A stretch of 9,900 nucleotides of DNA from Candidatus Kaiserbacteria bacterium (GTDB lineage: Bacteria; Patescibacteriota; Minisyncoccia; Phycocordibacterales; UBA12088), in assembly GCA_003561715.1 (NCBI GenBank), contig PWVU01000156.1:1-9900 (forward strand). The letters are read 5' to 3'. The notes under the pieces were generated by a model. It saw only the letters and a list, made by a program, of their open reading frames with translations. It had not been told where the DNA came from and ran no database searches. A program made the translations under genes and the position numbers. Shown one piece after another: positions 7,328-9,900 of this stretch (its first letter is position 1; each line of letters begins with the position of its first letter).

Positions 7328-8608
7328 ATGAAACACAATATTCTCATTATTGGCAGTGGCGGACGTGAACACGCGCTCGCTTGGAAAATCGCACAATCAC
7401 CACGGTTGGGGAATCTATATGTGGCGCCGGGGAATGCGGGGACCGGCGAGCTTGGCGAGAATGTCCCTATCGCGGTCGACAATCTTGAAGGCTTGGCGGC
7501 ATTTGCGCGGGCGCACGATGTGTACACAACGATCGTGGGGCCCGACGATCCGCTTGCGCTCGGTATTGTCGATCATTTTCAGAGTAAAGGATTGCGTATA
7601 TGGGGACCGACCTGCGCGGCTGCGCGCGTCGAAAGCTCAAAGTCTTTTGCAAAAGAGTTGATGCGCGAGGCACGCATTCCAACGGCTGAGTTTGAAACAT
7701 TTACCGATGTGGCCAAGGCGCGCGCGTATGTTGATGCGCACGGCGCGCCCATTGTCATCAAAGCGAGTGGACTTGCGCTAGGGAAGGGAGTATCGGTATG
7801 TGAGAGTGTTGCCGAGGCGTATGAGGCGCTTGATGCGGCGATGGTAAAAAAAATTTTTGGCGAGGCCGGTGCCGAGGTGGTCATAGAGGAGTGTTTACGC
7901 GGGAGGGAGATTTCGATACACGCTTTTTCGGATGGTAATACTGCGCATATGTTCCCAACGGCTCAAGATCATAAACAAGCGTACGATGGCGATCGCGGAC
8001 CGAATACCGGCGGTATGGGCACGATTGCGCCGGTGCCCTGGGTCGATACCGATCTGGTAGACTTAGCGAAATGCGACGTCGTACTTCCCGCGTTGGGCGG
8101 TCTTTCCAAACAAGGCACACCATTTGTCGGGTGTCTGTACCCCGGGCTTATGTTAACCGATGCCGGGCCGAGAGTGCTTGAGTTCAACGCCCGCCTCGGT
8201 GATCCGGAGACGCAAAGTTATATGCGTTTGCTCGAAACAGATTTGCTACCGATCATCGACGCGTCTATTGACGGCACGCTTGATACATGCGACATCGTGT
8301 GGAGTTCACAGTACGCATGCACCATCGTACTTGCCTCAGGAGGGTATCCGGGAGCATACCAAAAAGGAGTGCCGATCGAGGGTATCGAAGCGGCACAAAA
8401 GGTACCTGGCGTTGTTGTGTTTTATGCGGGAGTGGCAAGGGCGGATGATGTCCTTGTGACCGCGGGCGGCAGGGTGCTTGGGGTCTCGGCTGTTGGTAGC
8501 ACGCTTGATGAAGCACTTGCGCACGCGTACAGTGCGGTCGAACTCATTTCTTTTGAAGGCATGCAGTTTAGGCGTGATATTGGACGACGTCCAGATGTCC
8601 CTAAGTAA
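7328..8608 (+). CDS. purD: Phosphoribosylamine-glycine ligase (GAR synthetase)
   Basis: PurD joins glycine to 5-phosphoribosylamine using ATP, giving GAR (step 2), and so uses the unstable product of PurF. The length, 426 residues, is normal. Domains in order: N-terminal GSGGREHALAWK (9-20) and APGNAG (33-38); IVGPDDPLA (69-77); the ATP-grasp core with IKASGLALGKGV (144-155, where most bacteria have KADGLAAGKGV); DGDRGPNTGGMG (220-231); LEFNARLGDPETQ (284-296, metal-binding Glu and Asn); and a C-terminal domain with VTAGGRVLGVSA (377-388) and FRRDIG (414-419). ATG 7328 lies 16 bases after the purN stop with no Shine-Dalgarno sequence. It is the last recognised pur gene in the window; a 96-base gap follows. 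Confidence 0.96.
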   Translation: MKHNILIIGSGGREHALAWKIAQSPRLGNLYVAPGNAGTGELGENVPIAVDNLEGLAAFARAHDVYTTIVGPDDPLALGIVDHFQSKGLRIWGPTCAAARVESSKSFAKELMREARIPTAEFETFTDVAKARAYVDAHGAPIVIKASGLALGKGVSVCESVAEAYEALDAAMVKKIFGEAGAEVVIEECLRGREISIHAFSDGNTAHMFPTAQDHKQAYDGDRGPNTGGMGTIAPVPWVDTDLVDLAKCDVVLPALGGLSKQGTPFVGCLYPGLMLTDAGPRVLEFNARLGDPETQSYMRLLETDLLPIIDASIDGTLDTCDIVWSSQYACTIVLASGGYPGAYQKGVPIEGIEAAQKVPGVVVFYAGVARADDVLVTAGGRVLGVSAVGSTLDEALAHAYSAVELISFEGMQFRRDIGRRPDVPK

Positions 8609-8622
8609 CAGCCAATATTTTT
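8577..8622 (+). terminator. Weak terminator candidate at the end of purD
   Basis: A 7-base inverted repeat, ATATTGG (8577-8583) and CCAATAT (8612-8618), is followed by five T residues (8618-8622). The left arm lies inside the purD coding region and the loop is long (28 bases), with a smaller GGAC/GTCC pair inside it. The stem is AT-rich, so it may end the purine operon only partly or by chance resemblance. Confidence 0.3.
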
Positions 8623-8655
8623 GATACGTCGGCAAGGCGTAAATCCTACGTCGTT

Positions 8656-8664
8656 TGTTATAGT
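8656..8664 (+). promoter_or_regulatory. Extended -10 promoter for the HAD gene
   Basis: TG-T-TATAGT at 8656-8664 fits an extended -10 element; transcription would start near 8671, giving a leader of about 34 bases that includes the ribosome binding site. No -35 match lies at the expected place (8636-8641), which is tolerated for extended -10 promoters. Two copies of TACGTCG (8625-8631 and 8647-8653), 22 bases apart, sit just upstream and may be an operator. Confidence 0.4.
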
Positions 8665-8691
8665 TCCATTAGGTAGATCTGATGCCATAAC

Positions 8692-8697
8692 GGGGAG
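8692..8697 (+). promoter_or_regulatory. Ribosome binding site deciding the GTG start of the HAD gene
   Basis: GGGGAG is placed 7 bases before GTG 8705. It is the only strong Shine-Dalgarno sequence before a gene start in the window and selects GTG 8705 over an in-frame TTG at 8621, which would add a non-homologous leader and start before the promoter. Confidence 0.7.
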
Positions 8698-8704
8698 AAC
8701 GCAA

Positions 8705-9505
8705 GTGTCTACGAAGCAAAACGCCGGTCTGGTTGTTGCTGATTTCGACGGGACCATGGCCGACACGTTTGCGCCAAGTCCGAACGGGCTGGATGTGAAC
8801 GAAGCGTGTCGTCAGGTGCTTGGTGAGATGTTCGGAATGCCGAACGCTCTCGAGCAAATCGGAGGACTCCAAAACCGTGCACCCAGAGAGCTGGTGGGTG
8901 CTGCGCTGAAAGTTTTTCCAAGTCGCTGGCAAGTGGCGGACACATTTCTCGCACGTCACTGCCCAGCGGGGAGAGGTTTTTTTGGCGACCTGCTTGCCGA
9001 AGCATTTGTCCGCCGCAAGCTTGATCTGCTTCTTGACGAGATCGGCGAACATGAGGACGGCATGTGGCCGGCGCCATGTGATGGAGTTGTGAGTTTCTTG
9101 CGCGCACGTGAGGTGCGTGGGACTCACTACGCCATCATTAGTTCGGGGCACGATCTCTTCATCGAGAAGTGTCTCGATCTTTGGGGCGCTCCGCGACCGA
9201 TCGCTATGGTGACGGATGACGACCTTCGGGCGCTTCCGTGGCCGCCGCACGAGAAGGTCAAGCCGAGCGGTCGGCTGTTTGAACTTCTCTTCGACCGGTT
9301 CGGGGCGGCGGGGATAGCGATCCCGCCGAGAGAGCGGATCGTCTACATCGGCGACGACCCGATTAAGGACGGCGGACTGGCGGTAAACGCCAGTGTTCGA
9401 TTTGGATGGTACAATCCTAACGGGCACAGGCACGAGTTCCCGTCGGGGTCGAAGGTCTTTTCGTTTAGCTCGTGGAGGGAACTCACGAGTGAGCTTACGG
9501 GCTGA
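8705..9505 (+). CDS. HAD-superfamily hydrolase, probable phosphatase
   Basis: The 266-residue product shows all four haloacid dehalogenase motifs: motif I VADFDGTMAD (11-20; Asp13 nucleophile, Asp15 acid/base), motif II ISSGHD (145-150), motif III lysine in HEKVKPSG (182-189), and motif IV YIGDDPIKD (214-222; Asp217, Asp218 and Asp222 available for Mg2+). Residues about 25-125 form a mostly helical insert between motifs I and II, probably a C1 cap. Enzymes of this type usually remove phosphate from small metabolites; the substrate cannot be told from sequence. It is the only gene with a strong ribosome binding site, and its codon choice stands out: lysine is AAG seven times of eight and asparagine AAC seven of eight, whereas purD favours AAA. 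That suggests separate origin or higher expression. It has its own promoter and terminator-like flanks, so it is probably not part of the purine operon. Confidence 0.85.
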   Translation: MSTKQNAGLVVADFDGTMADTFAPSPNGLDVNEACRQVLGEMFGMPNALEQIGGLQNRAPRELVGAALKVFPSRWQVADTFLARHCPAGRGFFGDLLAEAFVRRKLDLLLDEIGEHEDGMWPAPCDGVVSFLRAREVRGTHYAIISSGHDLFIEKCLDLWGAPRPIAMVTDDDLRALPWPPHEKVKPSGRLFELLFDRFGAAGIAIPPRERIVYIGDDPIKDGGLAVNASVRFGWYNPNGHRHEFPSGSKVFSFSSWRELTSELTG

Positions 9506-9509
9506 AGAG

Positions 9510-9544
9510 CGGGAGGGTAATGCACGTGCATGCCCTCCCGTTTC
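9510..9544 (+). terminator. GC-rich hairpin, probable terminator of the HAD gene
   Basis: CGGGAGGG (9510-9517) pairs perfectly with CCCTCCCG (9533-9540), starting five bases after the HAD stop codon. Inside is a perfect 12-base palindrome, ATGCACGTGCAT (9520-9531), which lengthens the stem, leaving a small internal mismatch (TA opposite G). The following tract TTTCTGCT is only weakly T-rich, so termination may be partial. Confidence 0.65.
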
Positions 9545-9553
9545 TGCTATAAT
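9545..9553 (+). promoter_or_regulatory. Perfect extended -10 promoter, leaderless geometry
   Basis: TG-C-TATAAT at 9545-9553 is a full consensus extended -10. Six bases (9554-9559) separate it from ATG 9560, so the transcript should begin at the start codon. The -35 region falls within the 12-base palindrome at 9520-9531. Confidence 0.7.
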
Positions 9554-9559
9554 CCCTCT

Positions 9560-9900
9560 ATGAAAGAGACACCCCCATGGTATGTGGTGACAGGTGGACC
9601 CTGTTCAGGTAAGACAACACTGCTTGAGGAACTTGAACGACGCGGTTATCGTGTAGAGTACGAAGCCGCGCGTTTGTATATTGAAGAAGAGCTCGACAAG
9701 GGTCACACGCTTGCTGAGATTCGCGCCGATGAAAAAGCATTCCAAGAGAAAGTCCTAACAAGAAAAATGACGGTCGAACAAGCACTGCCACGTAATGAGA
9801 TCGTTTTTCTTGATCGTGGTATGCCTGATACGGAGGCATATTTGGAATCGATTGGTATCGTTGGTCATGCGGCTACACAACAGGCATGTGCGCAAGCGCA
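9560..9900 (+). CDS. P-loop NTPase (AAA_28/NadR-like ATPase), 3' end outside window
   Basis: The frame is open from ATG 9560 to the window edge (113 complete codons). It begins with a beta strand and a classic Walker A loop, YVVTGGPCSGKTTL (8-21), followed by LLEELERRGYRV and a helical stretch. A Walker B-like strand, IVFLDRGMPDTEAYL (81-95), has an aspartate after four hydrophobic residues. The GGPxSGKTT loop and the LDRGxxDxxAYL strand resemble AAA_28-type ATPases, related to the nucleotide kinase domain of NadR; this is a family resemblance, not proof of substrate. A kinase or phosphohydrolase of small molecules is possible. The start is fixed by the promoter six bases upstream, and there is no Shine-Dalgarno sequence. 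The C-terminal part cannot be judged. Confidence 0.75.
   Translation, partial: MKETPPWYVVTGGPCSGKTTLLEELERRGYRVEYEAARLYIEEELDKGHTLAEIRADEKAFQEKVLTRKMTVEQALPRNEIVFLDRGMPDTEAYLESIGIVGHAATQQACAQA

Noticed and set aside
8669..9433. Long open frame (254 codons) on the minus strand opposite the HAD gene
   Set aside because: The plus-strand frame carries all four HAD motifs and a well-placed ribosome binding site; the minus-strand translation has no recognisable domain and is rich in Arg, Pro and Ser as expected for a shadow frame.
1..9900. CRISPR array, insertion sequence, tRNA or rRNA
   Set aside because: No regularly spaced repeats, transposase-like frame, terminal inverted repeats or RNA gene signature was seen; nearly all the sequence is accounted for by the listed genes.

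Overview
The window suggests a bacterium with compact, tightly packed genes, mid-range GC and the standard stop-code meaning of TGA (purQ and the HAD gene both end in TGA, so TGA is not read as an amino acid). The lack of Shine-Dalgarno sequences before most genes, TGnTATAAT-type promoters placed six bases before a start codon, and a terminal P-loop ATPase of a kind familiar from these genomes point tentatively to Patescibacteria (Candidate Phyla Radiation, Parcubacteria-like). This placement is an inference.

Layout, all on the + strand: (1) positions 1-1181 hold two tandem EamA/DMT-type membrane transporters, the first cut by the window edge; (2) 1182-1365 is a non-coding gap with small inverted repeats; (3) 1366-8608 is a de novo purine operon, purL(with PurS domains)-purQ-purF-purN-purD, with gaps of 1 to 16 bases or an 8-base overlap; (4) 8609-8704 is a spacer with a weak terminator candidate, a TACGTCG direct repeat and an extended -10 promoter; (5) 8705-9505 is a HAD-superfamily hydrolase with a strong ribosome binding site and codon use unlike the pur genes; (6) 9506-9559 packs a strong hairpin and a perfect extended -10 promoter into 54 bases; (7) 9560 to the end is the start of a P-loop NTPase.

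The five purine enzymes cover step 1 (PurF, PRPP to phosphoribosylamine), step 2 (PurD, to GAR), step 3 (PurN, to FGAR) and step 4 (PurL with PurQ, to FGAM). The enzymes for AIR onwards (PurM, PurE/K, PurC, PurB, PurH) are not here. The order L-Q-F-N-D is close to the Bacillus order with purM and purH missing. The most notable points are a PurF that keeps a propeptide but has lost all four iron-sulfur cysteine ligands, a PurS-PurS-PurL fusion that uses a separate glutaminase, a divergent PurN with an insertion between its catalytic residues, and promoters that imply leaderless mRNAs. I found no clearly undescribed system, CRISPR array, RNA gene or mobile element.
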